From: a virus
IMG/VR virus record: IMGVR_UViG_3300026292_000024
Span: 1-28,875 of that record
DNA: 28,875 bases
Strand: one strand, 5' to 3'
Shown here: positions 8,442-16,966 of the stretch, piece after piece
Layout: every line of letters starts with the position of its first letter
How positions within the stretch are numbered: position 1 is the first letter of the stretch
The notes under the pieces: model-generated
The model's input: only the letters and a program-made list of their open reading frames with translations
Told to the model about the DNA's origin: nothing
Databases searched by the model: none
Program-made: the position numbers and the translations under genes

Positions 8442-9034
8442 GCTTTTCCGTCCCTCGTTCCGATAGTTCGGGGGGCGTTGGAGATTTTGAAAACTCGGAC
8501 GCCGCTCGTAATATTCATAGCCTTGTGCGTTATGGAGTAGTAGAAGAGGCTGACTATTTAAAAAGAGTTTTAAGAGTTCGGATTGGTAGAAAAGAAGACC
8601 CGGGCGGTTCAATCCTTACAGGTTGGATTCCGTTCATGGCTGATAGAGCTTTGAACTTAGGGAGTGCAACATGGGACCCTCCAGAGGTCGGGGAGAATGT
8701 CACCCTCCTATGTCCTAGTGGTGAAATAAATGAAGCAATAGTTCTAAATGGGGCAAGATATGGAACTTTGGGAATTCCACCTGTGGCGATTCCTAGAGGA
8801 ACAGTTCATCGGCGTCAATTTGCAGATGGAACTTTTTTGGAATATGACCGTTTGCATTCTCGTCTTAGAGCGTTCTTTTTAATAACTGGAACTACTCTTG
8901 AATATGATCAATTAAATCAAAAATTGCTTTTAGATGTTAAAGGCGATATTGAAATAAAAGCTACTGGAAATATTAAAATTACAGCGGAGGGAGACATGGA
9001 ACTCAAAGCTAATCGAATTGATTTAAACCCTTAA
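8438..9034 (+). CDS. Baseplate assembly protein V (tail spike)
   Basis: This 198-residue homologue of P2 gpV (211) / Mu gp45 has an N-terminal segment NIHSLVRYGVVEEAD and an OB-fold (residues about 30-110, RVLRVRIG through GWIPFMADRALN and VGENVTLLCPSGE). The C-terminal repeat (LEYDRLHSRL, LEYDQLNQKL, DIEIKATGNIKITAEGD) is the usual triple-stranded beta-helix of the membrane-piercing spike. The trimer sits at the centre of the baseplate. A PAAR protein encoded at 24910 probably caps its tip. The start overlaps the preceding gene (ATGA). A 41-base gap follows. Confidence 0.92.
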   Translation: MSFSVPRSDSSGGVGDFENSDAARNIHSLVRYGVVEEADYLKRVLRVRIGRKEDPGGSILTGWIPFMADRALNLGSATWDPPEVGENVTLLCPSGEINEAIVLNGARYGTLGIPPVAIPRGTVHRRQFADGTFLEYDRLHSRLRAFFLITGTTLEYDQLNQKLLLDVKGDIEIKATGNIKITAEGDMELKANRIDLNP

Positions 9035-9075
9035 CGGTTTTACAAGATAAACTTTATATGAGGCAAGTCAATTAA

Positions 9076-9417
9076 ATGTCAGTCCAAGGGATGAGCTCGA
9101 CAACTGGAAAAGACCTCGACGGCCTTGGTCATCTGACTCAAAGCCTGAGGGATATTCTGGCCACTCGAATTGGCACAAGGGTTTATCGTCGAGACTATGG
9201 GAGTTTGATTCCATCCTTGGTTGATAGACCTGTTAATGATTCATTAATTGCAGATATGCGGGCGGCTGTTGCTGATGCCATCGACAGGTGGGAACCTAGA
9301 GTGAAGTTGACTAAGGTTCAGATCCGAGCTGTTGATCCCGGTTCAGTAACAATGGACTTAACTATGGATTATGTAGTTGACGGTAAAACTGTTTTTATTG
9401 AGGGGTTCACTATCTAA
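9076..9417 (+). CDS. Baseplate protein W (gp25 / GPW family)
   Basis: This 113-residue protein matches P2 gpW (115) and T4 gp25 in length and pattern. It has a DLDGLGHLTQSLRDILATRIGTRVYRRDYGS segment with the invariant R-x-x-YGS, then LIADMRAAVADAIDRWEPRVKL and a final beta strand. It is part of the baseplate wedge that nucleates sheath assembly. The stop overlaps the J gene start by one base (TAATG). Confidence 0.92.
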   Translation: MSVQGMSSTTGKDLDGLGHLTQSLRDILATRIGTRVYRRDYGSLIPSLVDRPVNDSLIADMRAAVADAIDRWEPRVKLTKVQIRAVDPGSVTMDLTMDYVVDGKTVFIEGFTI

Positions 9418-10385
9418 TGGCTTTAGATCTTTCCAGCTTGCCAGCTCCAGCCCTGATTGAGGCTTTGGATTATGAAACTATTTTGGCTCGAATGGTTTCT
9501 GATTTAGTGGCTAGAGATCCGAGCTATTCGGCAATTTTAGAATCAGACCCAGCTATAAAAATTTTAGAAGTTGCAGCGGCTAGAGAATTAATTTTGAGAG
9601 GTAGGATTAATGATTCTTTTAAAGCAACATTAATAGCCTTTTCTAGTGGATCAGATCTTGATCAATTATCGGCTTTTTATGGAGTAACAAGACAGACAAG
9701 TGAAACAGATGCTGATCTAAGAGAAAGAATTGTTTTAAGAATCCAAGGAAGTTCAACAGCGGGCGGGGCGTCTTGGTATCGCTATCAGGGATTAAGTGCA
9801 TCGGCAAGATTGAAAGATGTGGCGGTTTCATCTCCAAGTCCGGGCGTCGTTGAAATGGCTGTTTTATCAGGTGAAAGAATTAAAGTTGAAAGTGAAACTG
9901 GAACAGCTTTGGATACGTCGGCGACTTATTACGGATTAACAAGAACAACTGGAGAAACAGACGCCGATCTAAAAACAAGAATTTTGGCCGCTATTGCAAA
10001 TCAAGGTTCAGATGGAACGGCAACAACTCAATTAGTTAATGAAGTTAATACACATATTCAGGGAGACGCCGTTCGGGTTTTAACTGATACGGTCAACACA
10101 GTTTCTGCAACTATTACTCCAGCGGATGTGACCGCCGTGGTTTATTTATATCCAGACACTCCGAGCTCTGTTTTTACAGGATTAGAAGCAAGCTTGACCG
10201 CCGCTTTTAATGCGGCTGTTGGTTTGGGTTGGGACCTTACAACTTCATGGCTTATTTCTTCATTACATCCAAGTGGTGTTCAAAGAGTTGAATTGAGTTC
10301 CCCAACTTCAAATATTGTTGTAGGTCCATCCGCCGCTGTTGCTCTGAATAGTGTGAATATTACTCTTGGAGGTTATGACAGATAA
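9417..10385 (+). CDS. Baseplate J-like protein
   Basis: This 322-residue homologue of P2 gpJ (302) / Mu gp47 has an N-terminal ALIEALDYETILARMVSDLVARDPSYSAILESDP followed by IKILEVAAARELILRGRINDSFKATLIAFSSGSDLDQLSAFYGV, the hallmark of the family. A Thr/Val-rich middle and a terminal beta region follow. One repeated element is visible: FYGVTRQTSETDADLRERI (near residue 84) and YYGLTRTTGETDADLKTRI (near 167) match closely, suggesting an internal duplication. The protein forms the baseplate wedge together with W and I. Genes J and I are adjacent with no gap. Confidence 0.94.
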   Translation: MALDLSSLPAPALIEALDYETILARMVSDLVARDPSYSAILESDPAIKILEVAAARELILRGRINDSFKATLIAFSSGSDLDQLSAFYGVTRQTSETDADLRERIVLRIQGSSTAGGASWYRYQGLSASARLKDVAVSSPSPGVVEMAVLSGERIKVESETGTALDTSATYYGLTRTTGETDADLKTRILAAIANQGSDGTATTQLVNEVNTHIQGDAVRVLTDTVNTVSATITPADVTAVVYLYPDTPSSVFTGLEASLTAAFNAAVGLGWDLTTSWLISSLHPSGVQRVELSSPTSNIVVGPSAAVALNSVNITLGGYDR

Positions 10386-12374
10386 ATGACGACCTCGCAG
10401 CTTTTACCTTCTAACGCTACTCAGCTTGAAATTGATATTTCAGCAGCCGCTGATTTTCTGTCGGTTACTGAGGGAGCCTTGCCATCGGTAAGGGATGCAA
10501 AATATCAGAATATTCCCAATGATGTTGTTCCATGGCTTGTTTATGAATATGGCCTTGGAGAATTATTGCCATATCTTCCAGACCCTCGAACGGCGTTGGC
10601 CGAGGGTGTCGTTTGGCAAAGAATCAGGGGAACGCCTCAGGCAATTAAGACGGCTCTTACTTGGATTAATTTCACAGCAATTTTAGAAGAGAGTGAAGCG
10701 GGAACAATTCGCTGGGCTCAATTTCAACTTGGATTGGATCAGGCTCCAGCATCTTTGGAATTTATTGGAAATGTAATTGGAATAAGTCGCTTATCAGCTC
10801 CAGCTCGTTCTGACCTTTTTAGGGTTTACGGTGGAACTTATGACACAAGACGATTTTGGCTAGATGATCATGAATTAAGTTCGGGGTCTTGGCTTTGTGA
10901 TCATTCAGGGGTCTATCTTCAATCTGATTGGCCTCAACTTTCTTTTGGTAGAGATCACCAAAGAAATCCAGCAATTCAAGAAACTCAGATATTTAGAACT
11001 AAAGAACATATAGAGGCAGAATTTTATAAATATGAGGATTCTTTTGTATTAAGTGAAAGTATTCTTGATGAGTGGTGGCATCTTTTACAGGAAGATGTTT
11101 TCACTATCAGTCGTTTACATTTCGGCCATTTCTGGGGATTAAATCCATTCCTCGGTGTTCCAGATTGGAACAGTGGATTACTTGTCGAAATATCTTGGCA
11201 AGGGACCGAAACTTGGAACTCTGTCGGAGCTTGGCGAAATCTTGGAACGCCTCCCGATCCATCGCCTCAATGGATTAATACAGTTTCATGGATTAAATTC
11301 TCGATGCTTCCTACTTTGCAATTTGCAAAGGCTGGAATTTATCTCTCAGATTATTCAATTCTTTCTGAAACTAATACTTGTTTTGCCGCTCGTCTGGAGG
11401 AAGAATTTGGCGACGGTCCATTCACTCTTTCTGATGCCGATTCGGCCACAGGTGAAAATATTTTAAGTGAGCATATTCAGCGATGGGAATATCAAGAATG
11501 GAATGAGCGAATTGATCGGGTTTATCAGACCACATTTACAGCCGCTCAGAATACAGCAAATGTTGGATTGGCTGAAAGGACTAACGCTCAATTCCTATTT
11601 ACTGAGCCAGCGACTTATGGTCAATTTACGCTTAGTGATGGTGTTCTTAGTGAGGAATGGCATGTCCTTTATCAGACAGCAATTCATCATCAGGTCGGCC
11701 TTTCATGGGGGCCACCCGCTCAACAAGAGACAGAGAATTGGAGAGGTGCTCAACTTTCAGCTCCAACTCACGACTGGCAAGGGACCGAGACATGGGAGTC
11801 AACAGGTCTTGTTTGGAGAGCGTTCGAGTCTACATGGGAAAGTCAGCTCCACTGGATGCCATTTGCCTCAAGACTATTCCTCGACCAGCAATGGACAGGA
11901 ATTTCTTGGAACGATGCTCAGGGTTACTGGACAGAAGAGGTTCTATCTTATGGACATAGAAATGGATTTGACTGGACATATACAGGCGAAACAGTTCAGG
12001 AGAGACAACATCACAGAACTCTCGCTGGCTCCTATTCATTAGGTACTGGCTATAATTGGCAATCATGGCAAGACGTCGGACTATTTACAGCCCCTGTTTA
12101 TCTAACAGCCTCCACAGGCGATTGGATTGATGAAAGTCTTGAATCTCCTTGGTGGATTTATGACGGATCGCCTGAAACGTGGGAAACTGTAGTTACTTGG
12201 TCTTCTACTGAGCCATGGTTGGACGCTGTTGCTAATACATGGCAAACAGCAACACCGGGTCAGTGGATTGTTTCTGATGACACCCATCAGGATCGGGCGG
12301 CTTGGTTTGACACCAATACCATCTGGATTCAATCCTCGTTGTCAATTTCGACAAAACACTATTCCCACAATTAA
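10386..12374 (+). CDS. Tail protein I with a long Trp-rich extension
   Basis: Residues 1 to about 155 match tail protein I of P2 type (P2 gpI is 176): LLPSNATQLEIDISAAADF, VPWLVYEYGL, EGVVWQRIRGTPQAIKTAL and SARSDLFRVYGG-like text near 137-150. Residues about 156-662 are an unusual extension. I count 38 tryptophans there (42 in the whole protein), in recurrent patterns such as WQGTETWNSVGAW and WQGTETWESTGLVW, plus FVLSESIL/FTLSDGVLSEEW-type elements. The domain I side attaches to the wedge, so the extension is probably a fibre-attachment arm or a receptor-facing part; that is inference. The position directly before the fibre genes agrees. Several overlapping frames remain open because of the TGG-rich DNA; I regard them as shadows. 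Confidence 0.88.
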   Translation: MTTSQLLPSNATQLEIDISAAADFLSVTEGALPSVRDAKYQNIPNDVVPWLVYEYGLGELLPYLPDPRTALAEGVVWQRIRGTPQAIKTALTWINFTAILEESEAGTIRWAQFQLGLDQAPASLEFIGNVIGISRLSAPARSDLFRVYGGTYDTRRFWLDDHELSSGSWLCDHSGVYLQSDWPQLSFGRDHQRNPAIQETQIFRTKEHIEAEFYKYEDSFVLSESILDEWWHLLQEDVFTISRLHFGHFWGLNPFLGVPDWNSGLLVEISWQGTETWNSVGAWRNLGTPPDPSPQWINTVSWIKFSMLPTLQFAKAGIYLSDYSILSETNTCFAARLEEEFGDGPFTLSDADSATGENILSEHIQRWEYQEWNERIDRVYQTTFTAAQNTANVGLAERTNAQFLFTEPATYGQFTLSDGVLSEEWHVLYQTAIHHQVGLSWGPPAQQETENWRGAQLSAPTHDWQGTETWESTGLVWRAFESTWESQLHWMPFASRLFLDQQWTGISWNDAQGYWTEEVLSYGHRNGFDWTYTGETVQERQHHRTLAGSYSLGTGYNWQSWQDVGLFTAPVYLTASTGDWIDESLESPWWIYDGSPETWETVVTWSSTEPWLDAVANTWQTATPGQWIVSDDTHQDRAAWFDTNTIWIQSSLSISTKHYSHN

Positions 12375-12419
12375 CTAGGACCGATAACATGACATTGACA
12401 ATGGAGGCCAAAAACTAAC
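12375..12419 (+). promoter_or_regulatory. Leader with CGATAACATG and a 9-codon mini-ORF
   Basis: The gap between tail protein I and the next fibre gene contains CGATAACATG at 12382-12391. The ATG (12389) opens a 9-codon frame, MTLTMEAKN, ending with TAA at 12416-12418, one base before the next gene's ATG at 12420. AGGA lies 8 bases before the mini-ORF ATG and GGAGG (12403-12407) before the gene. The arrangement could couple translation. The same ten bases recur at 4846 and, with CTCGATAACATG, at 18681-18692. Confidence 0.35.
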
Positions 12420-12905
12420 ATGGCAACTCTTACACAAGACGGAAGAGCTGGCCTCGCCGCATCCGTTAAAGCAAGAAACATTTATTTAGGTATTGGCTCA
12501 GGTCAAACCGCATGGGATACAACAACGCCCGCAGAATCAACAGCATCCTCGGCTCTAACAACAGCAGTTGGATATAGAGTTGCAACTCAAAAAGATTTTG
12601 TTGTAACCGCTCCCGGGACAGGTGCAATTTCACTTCCATCTGGAAGGTATGACGTTTCAGCAACTCAAACAAATCAACTTTATTTGAGGTTCACTTTAGA
12701 CTTTGCTGATGCAAGTTCCGCTACCATAAGGGAGACAGGAATTTTCCTTGATACAACTCCGAACAGTGGGCTCCCAGCGGGTCAACAGTTCTTCACAACT
12801 TCCGAGGTTTCTAGTGCGGGAACACTATATCTAGTGGAACATATAGCTGCAATCATCAGGACTGCCGCTACCCGTGAGACCTTTGAGTTCGTTTTGCAAT
12901 TCTAA
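12420..12905 (+). CDS. Fibre / baseplate-associated structural protein
   Basis: This 161-residue protein begins TLTQDGRAGLAASVKARNIYLGIGSG and continues with AWDTTTPAES and an ALTTAVGYRVATQKDFVV segment. This looks like the N-terminal domain of many phage tail-fibre proteins in which a pair of strands reads IYLGIG...AW. The rest is beta-rich, with RFTLDFADASSATIRETGIFLD, where the E-x-G-x-F/L-D element is typical of this family. It lies between tail protein I and the large fibre protein, so it may link baseplate and fibre. A specific name is not justified. Confidence 0.6.
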   Translation: MATLTQDGRAGLAASVKARNIYLGIGSGQTAWDTTTPAESTASSALTTAVGYRVATQKDFVVTAPGTGAISLPSGRYDVSATQTNQLYLRFTLDFADASSATIRETGIFLDTTPNSGLPAGQQFFTTSEVSSAGTLYLVEHIAAIIRTAATRETFEFVLQF

Positions 12906-12921
12906 AAATTAAGCTCCAACT

Positions 12922-15900
12922 ATGACAACACTCGCTGGGTACTACAACAGGTTCAACGTCGCTGACAAGTATGACAATTTACTTTTCAGGGCGTCTAAGG
13001 GTCTGCAATCCGCTGAATTAAATGAAATTCAGTCCATCCTTAGTGATCGAATTCAAAAGATCTCTAATGTCCTTTTCAAGGATGGATCAATTGTTCGTGA
13101 TGGATCGGCGACTATTGACGCCGCCACTGGACAAGTACAAATGGCCGCTGGAGCCATTTATGTTCTTGGAGCTGTTAGAGAAGTTTCAAGCACTACTTTC
13201 ACAATCCCGACGAGTGGACAGCTTTCAATTGGGGTAAGGGTTACAACTTCAGAAGTTACTGAGGTTGAATCATCAGCTCTTAGAGATCCAGCAACAGGGA
13301 CACGAAACTACGATGAGCCCGGTGCTGGTAGAACAAAACGAGAATTAGTTTGGGGCTGGTCTGGAGATGGTGGCTCAGGAACCTTCTATCAAATCTATGC
13401 GGTAGAAAATGCCACTCTAGTCACTCAGGTTGAACCACCTCAGCTTGATTCAGTAACTCAGCTAATTGCTAGATACGACAGAGACTCAAATGGCAACTAT
13501 GCGGTAAGAGGATTAAATGTTGTCAGTCAGGGTTCAAACGCCGCTGGAACTAACTATCTTTTCACTGTTACTCAAGGGGTAGGAAATGTAGAAGGATATA
13601 AGGTTGATAAGCCAGCATCGATTCAAAAAAGTTTCACAAAAAATCCTGATCTTTTTAGCATTAATAATGAGCCTCATTCATCCTCAACGGCTGCAACTCA
13701 AACAGTCACTCTGAACTATTCGCCACTTAATGCGATTAGTGATTGTGTTGTAACTCTTGAAAAGAGCGTTACTATTTCCCATGGTTCATTTACTGGAGCA
13801 TCCGACCCGCTTCCAGATACCGCCGTTTTAAGTATTCAATCTGTAACTCAGGGCGGTACAACTTACAGCCTTGGTACTGATTTCAATTTGACTTCAGATC
13901 AAGTTGACTGGAGCCCGGGAGGAGCTGAGCCAGCTCCCGGTTCTACTTATTCGGTAACTTACAGATATTTGGATTCGGTAACGCCCGCAAATATAAATGA
14001 AGATAATGGAACTTTTGAGGTCACAGGTGCTGTTGCTTCAACTTTGATTCTTGTTGATTACAATTGGAAGCTTCCTCGTTATGACGTCATGACGATGAAT
14101 AAAACAGGAGAAATAAATTTAATTAAAGGAGTTTCATCAAGATTCAATCCTGAGGTTCCGTTGCTATTTGTTCCAGATAGTGACCTTTTATTGGCCTCTA
14201 TTTATTACAACTGGAAGTCAACTCACACTCCATTGGTGGATGACATCGGAACCCGAGTCACATCTATGGATGACATGCGGAAAATCAAAAAGGCAATTGT
14301 CAACCTTCATGACTTGATAGCAATAGAACGTCTTGAACGTGACCTTGCATCAAAAGAGCCCGCCGCAAAATATGGAACATTCTCCGAGCCGTTCAACGAT
14401 GATAGCTTGAGAGATCTTGGACAAGCTCAGGACGCCGTGATGATTTCAGGCGACTTGCAAATGCCTGTTCCGATCACTCAGGTTGAGCCAACAAACAATG
14501 CAACAACAACCTCAACTCTGGATTACACAGAAGAGGCGGCCTTAAGTCAGGTTTTAAGAACTGGCTCAATGTTGATAAATCCTTATCAATCATTTGAACC
14601 AATCCCAGCCTTAGTGACGTTGAACCCATCAACAGACCTTTGGACAATTGTTGATGAGCAAGTTACCAATACAGACTCCACTCGAAGAATTGGAGCTGGA
14701 AATAGGTCCTCCACATGGACAACCGAAACTCTTGAACTTGTTTCATCTGTTAGTGAAGTAATCGAGTTTATGAGACAGAGAACAGTAGCTTTTGAGGTTG
14801 CTGGTTTTGGTCCTAGTGAAAATCTTTTAAGGCTTACATTTGCGGGTGATGAAATTACATTGTCACCAATGCCTCAGGCGAACGCCTCGGGTGAGCTGAC
14901 TGGATCTTTTACAGTTCCAGCAAATGTCCCCTCAGGTGACGTTGAGGTTGAGTTCTTAGGGGCTGGAGGAAGTAGAGGAACAGCCCGCTATTTTGCACAA
15001 GGAACCTTAAGGACTGAGCAATGGGTAAGGAATAGAGTCACAACAACTTCTTTTTGGTGGGGTGGCTGGGACCCTCTTGCTCAAACTTTTGCTTTGACAG
15101 AAGATCGTCAAATTAGTTCAGTTGATTTGAAATTTACTCAAGTTGGAAATACAGGGAATGAGGTTCAAGTTCAAATCAGAGAAACAGATAATGGATTCCC
15201 TACGGCCACTGTTATTGGTGAGGCTGTAATTCCGGGTAATCAATTAACTACTAATAATGTTTTTGTAAATGCAGCATTTTCAAACTTGGTTCATTTGGTA
15301 GCCGATAGAGAATATGCAATCGTGGTCATGACTGATGACGCCGCTCATGCTGTTGCTATTGCAGAAATTGGAAAATATGATCAATTTGCACAGACATGGG
15401 TAACAGCTCAACCGTTCACAATTGGAACTCTTTTAAGTTCATCAAACGCTAAGACTTGGACTCCACATCAAGATATGGATCTTTGTTTTAGGTTGAACGC
15501 TGCAAGCTTTACATCTACTTCTAAGACTGTTGACCTTGGTACTTTATCTGTCACTAACATGTCAGATATTCAACCATTCGCACCTGTTTATCTTCCTAGT
15601 GCGGCGACTAATACGATCTTTAAATACACAAGATCGACTGGAGAAATCTTCGAGATGGATTCAGGAACAGGGGTTAACTTGGCGGCGTTTGTAACTGACA
15701 CAATGTCAGTTCAAGCGGTTCTAAATGGAACCTCAAAATTGAGTCCTGTTTCATTCCCCGGAATGGTTACAAACATCGGCTCACTTGATACGGCGGCAAC
15801 ATACATCTCCCGAGCGTTCACGCTCAACACAAGTGGAGGAAGCCTCAAGATTTATTTTGATGCTTTAATTCAAGGAACGGCTACGGTCACACCTGAATAT

Positions 15901-16086
15901 GACGCTGGCTCACAAACATGGACTGGTCTATCTCTTGATAGTTCAACTCCATTAGGTGACGGTTGGGTTGAATATAAATATTCAGTCGCAGCCGCTGGCC
16001 TTTCAACAACTGCCATTAAATTGGCTCTCGCTGGAACTCCACAGTTCCGTCCAAGAGTTCGTAATTTGCGAGCCATCTACATCTAA
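12922..16086 (+). CDS. Large tail-fibre protein, DUF4815-like
   Basis: This 1054-residue protein has an N-terminal region (residues about 5-330: YYNRFNVADKYDNLLFRASKGLQSAELNEIQSI, DGSIVRDGS, GAIYVLGAVREV) that matches the DUF4815 family of large phage proteins, as I remember it. The remainder is long, Thr/Ser/Val-rich and mostly beta. A WVRNRVTTTSFWWGGWDPLAQTF segment lies near residue 695, DFNLTSDQVDWSPGGAEPAPGS earlier, and the C-terminus resembles a carbohydrate-binding-like sandwich (SLKIYFDALIQGTATVTPEY). It is almost certainly part of the long or short tail fibre. A Mu/P2-style fibre name is not supported. The Shine-Dalgarno sequence is weak; it follows the previous gene after 16 bases. 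Confidence 0.75.
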   Translation: MTTLAGYYNRFNVADKYDNLLFRASKGLQSAELNEIQSILSDRIQKISNVLFKDGSIVRDGSATIDAATGQVQMAAGAIYVLGAVREVSSTTFTIPTSGQLSIGVRVTTSEVTEVESSALRDPATGTRNYDEPGAGRTKRELVWGWSGDGGSGTFYQIYAVENATLVTQVEPPQLDSVTQLIARYDRDSNGNYAVRGLNVVSQGSNAAGTNYLFTVTQGVGNVEGYKVDKPASIQKSFTKNPDLFSINNEPHSSSTAATQTVTLNYSPLNAISDCVVTLEKSVTISHGSFTGASDPLPDTAVLSIQSVTQGGTTYSLGTDFNLTSDQVDWSPGGAEPAPGSTYSVTYRYLDSVTPANINEDNGTFEVTGAVASTLILVDYNWKLPRYDVMTMNKTGEINLIKGVSSRFNPEVPLLFVPDSDLLLASIYYNWKSTHTPLVDDIGTRVTSMDDMRKIKKAIVNLHDLIAIERLERDLASKEPAAKYGTFSEPFNDDSLRDLGQAQDAVMISGDLQMPVPITQVEPTNNATTTSTLDYTEEAALSQVLRTGSMLINPYQSFEPIPALVTLNPSTDLWTIVDEQVTNTDSTRRIGAGNRSSTWTTETLELVSSVSEVIEFMRQRTVAFEVAGFGPSENLLRLTFAGDEITLSPMPQANASGELTGSFTVPANVPSGDVEVEFLGAGGSRGTARYFAQGTLRTEQWVRNRVTTTSFWWGGWDPLAQTFALTEDRQISSVDLKFTQVGNTGNEVQVQIRETDNGFPTATVIGEAVIPGNQLTTNNVFVNAAFSNLVHLVADREYAIVVMTDDAAHAVAIAEIGKYDQFAQTWVTAQPFTIGTLLSSSNAKTWTPHQDMDLCFRLNAASFTSTSKTVDLGTLSVTNMSDIQPFAPVYLPSAATNTIFKYTRSTGEIFEMDSGTGVNLAAFVTDTMSVQAVLNGTSKLSPVSFPGMVTNIGSLDTAATYISRAFTLNTSGGSLKIYFDALIQGTATVTPEYDAGSQTWTGLSLDSSTPLGDGWVEYKYSVAAAGLSTTAIKLALAGTPQFRPRVRNLRAIYI

Positions 16087-16100
16087 GGAGTTTTTAACCA

Positions 16101-16550
16101 ATGACTATTCAAGACGACAGGACCACCAATTTAAACCTCAAAAAACCTTATCCAACTAACTTGCTGGCTGATGATGTTTTGAGGATGCGTGATGCTTTGG
16201 ACGCTATTGATACAGCGGTTCATGGCAAAGCATCAACAACGGCTGTTCAAGGTTTAATTGATACCGCTGTTGCAGCTTTGGTTGATTCCAGCCCAAATGC
16301 TCTTAATACACTTAATGAATTAGCAGCAGCGATCTCGGATGATCCTTCCTTTGCCACAACAATGACAAACAATCTTGCAACTAAGCTAGGATTGACAGGA
16401 GGCACAATGAGTGGTGGGGTGACTTTTTCAAGTGGTGATTTAACATTGTCAGCAGATCCAACCTCGGCTCTACATGCCACTACTAAGCAGTACACCGACA
16501 CACAAGTTGCTGGTCGGGCAACTCTCGGAATTGCCGTTGCACTCGGCTAA
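16101..16550 (+). CDS. Fibre protein with phage-tail-repeat-like end
   Basis: This 149-residue protein starts MTIQDDRTTNLNLKKPYPTNLLADDVLRMRDALDAIDTAV. It has a helical Ala/Asp-rich part with DSSPNALNTLNELAAAISDDPSFATTMTNNLATKL, the common phage-fibre element, and ends with a LTGGTMSGGVTFSSGDLTLSADPTSALHATTKQYTD element. The last part is the tail-fibre pattern TGG-x-MSG..L...PT...ATTKQYVD found in many phage fibres. Good SD AAGGAG precedes the ATG. It probably supplies one shaft segment. Likely trimeric, by family analogy. Confidence 0.75.
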   Translation: MTIQDDRTTNLNLKKPYPTNLLADDVLRMRDALDAIDTAVHGKASTTAVQGLIDTAVAALVDSSPNALNTLNELAAAISDDPSFATTMTNNLATKLGLTGGTMSGGVTFSSGDLTLSADPTSALHATTKQYTDTQVAGRATLGIAVALG

Positions 16551-16585
16551 CTTGTAAACCCTCAATTATTTAAAACATTCCTCTC

Positions 16586-16921
16586 ATGGCTGAAGTATTT
16601 AATAGAACTGGAGCATCACCCGGTTCATCAATGACCGCAATCTATACAGCTCCAAACAATGCAGCTACCGACGTAGCGATTGTCTTGTCTTGCAATTGTT
16701 CAAACATTTCTGGTTCCACTATCTCTCTTGATGTTCAAGTTTTTGATGGTTCAGGAAATGCCGCTCAATACATTTTGAAAAATGGTGCAATCCCGAGTGG
16801 AACATCTTTGGACGTTATTCAAAATAAACTTATTTTGAAAAATGGTGAAAGCATTAGAGCTTTACATTCAGGTGGAGCTGGTCAATTTGATCTTCAAGTT
16901 TCCGCCCTTGAAATTACATAG
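16586..16921 (+). CDS. Small beta-sandwich virion protein (unknown)
   Basis: This 111-residue protein is beta-rich and hydrophobic/polar alternating: AEVFNRTGASPGSSMTAIYTAP, TDVAIVLSCNCSNISG, DVQVFDGSGNAAQYILKNGAIPSGTSLDVI, LILKNGESIRAL. It resembles small fibre-associated proteins in environmental phages by pattern only, and I do not name it. It ends in a perfect terminator whose stem starts with the last base of the stop codon. No clear Shine-Dalgarno sequence is seen. Confidence 0.6.
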   Translation: MAEVFNRTGASPGSSMTAIYTAPNNAATDVAIVLSCNCSNISGSTISLDVQVFDGSGNAAQYILKNGAIPSGTSLDVIQNKLILKNGESIRALHSGGAGQFDLQVSALEIT

Positions 16922-16946
16922 AAACTAATTAGTTTCTATTTTTTTC
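16921..16946 (+). terminator. Intrinsic terminator after the small fibre gene
   Basis: GAAACTAATTAGTTTC (16921-16936) is a perfect 16-base palindrome and is followed by a T-rich run to about 16946. The stem begins at the last G of the TAG stop of the preceding gene. It separates the fibre block from the glycine-rich adhesin cassette. Confidence 0.7.
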
Positions 16947-16966
16947 TTTCCGCCCATTAGAGAACT

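Noticed and set aside
11467-12042. 191-residue frame inside tail protein I
   Set aside because: Long overlapping frames arise from the TGG-rich composition of the Trp-rich extension. No Shine-Dalgarno sequence, and the main frame has a recognisable domain.
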